A stretch of 16,074 bases of DNA, taken from contig PAFF01000020.1 of the NCBI GenBank assembly GCA_002704045.1, positions 1 to 16,074 of the forward strand. Direction: 5' to 3'. The DNA is from Fidelibacterota bacterium (GTDB taxonomy: Bacteria > Fidelibacterota > Marinisomatia > SCGC-AAA003-L08 > GCA-002704045). Position 1 is the first letter of the stretch, and every line of letters begins with the position of its first letter. Both the position numbers and the translations under genes were made by a program. The notes below the pieces were generated by a model. That model worked only from the letters and a program-made list of their open reading frames with translations, ran no database searches and was not told where the DNA came from. Positions 16,009 to 16,074 of the stretch are shown here, piece by piece.

Positions 16009-16074
16009 TAAAAAAGGGCTCTTTAAAGAGCCCTTTTTTATTAATATTTAATATTATATTTTCTATAAATGAAA
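15975..16074. repeat. Perfect 100-base loopless palindrome at the window end
   Basis: Every base from 15975 to 16024 is complementary to its mirror base from 16074 down to 16025, with no mismatch and no spacer. The centre is the terminator hairpin. The right arm repeats, inverted, the last ten codons and stop of the DUF962 gene. The palindrome reaches exactly the last base, which suggests an edge artefact rather than a natural repeat. Confidence 0.95.
16009..16040 (+). terminator. Strong intrinsic terminator after the DUF962 gene
   Basis: GGGCTC (16016-16021), loop TTTAAA, GAGCCC (16028-16033), preceded by six A and followed by six T, directly after the stop at 16008. This is a textbook bidirectional Rho-independent terminator. 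The stem is also the centre of the larger palindrome that runs to the window end. Confidence 0.9.

Noticed and set aside
16041..16074. Convergent second copy of the DUF962 gene end on the minus strand
   Set aside because: The mirrored codons are exact and stop at the window edge, as expected for a fold-back artefact. There is no independent evidence of a second gene.
1..16074. CRISPR arrays, tRNA or rRNA genes, insertion sequences, phage or toxin-antitoxin genes
   Set aside because: No direct-repeat arrays, cloverleaf-like sequences, transposase motifs or terminal inverted repeats around genes were seen. Many A and T runs are simply base composition.

Overview
The window is very AT-rich DNA, roughly three quarters A+T by eye. 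Every supported gene is on the + strand and the genes are tightly packed, with gaps of a few bases or ATGA stop/start overlaps. The tripartite RND efflux pump, the outer-membrane lipoprotein, a YbiT-type ABC-F ATPase and a long TrhO point to a Gram-negative proteobacterium. A streamlined, low-GC marine gammaproteobacterium (SAR86-like or similar) is my best guess, but it is an inference. There are no rRNA or tRNA genes, no CRISPR array, no insertion sequence and no recognisable transcription factor.

Region 1 (1-10050) looks like one long transcription unit. It starts with a YwaF/TIGR02206-type membrane protein cut by the left edge. Next come a small four-helix membrane protein, an SDR lacking the catalytic tyrosine, a DoxX-like membrane protein, a DUF2878 membrane protein and a START-like protein with a probable signal peptide. 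The START gene is coupled by ATGA to a complete efflux pump: outer-membrane factor, membrane-fusion protein and RND permease. An NDUFA9-like NAD(P)-binding protein closes the unit. SDR, DoxX-like, DUF2878 and START-like genes side by side suggest membrane lipid or isoprenoid handling. A START protein coupled to an RND pump suggests lipid or hydrophobic cargo. Both are inferences.

Region 2 (10051-10295) is the only sizeable gap. It holds a perfect 9-bp hairpin that may end the first unit, a small dyad and a doubtful 22-codon ORF. It must also hold the start signals for region 3, though I could not identify a convincing promoter.

Region 3 (10296-16008) carries conserved housekeeping genes: acetyl-CoA synthetase (acs), the ABC-F ATPase ybiT, the tRNA-U34 hydroxylase trhO, a previously unlisted 47-residue cysteine-rich protein coupled to trhO by ATGA, an NAD(P)H-dependent FMN reductase-like flavoprotein and a DUF962/Mpo1-like membrane protein. 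A strong intrinsic terminator follows.

The last 100 bases (15975-16074) form a perfect, loopless palindrome ending exactly at the final base. It includes the last ten codons and stop of the DUF962 gene. This looks like a fold-back or assembly artefact at a contig end, seeded by the terminator hairpin. The most interesting biological points are the tyrosine-less SDR in a membrane-lipid-like cluster, the START-RND coupling, and the Cys-rich mini-protein attached to trhO.
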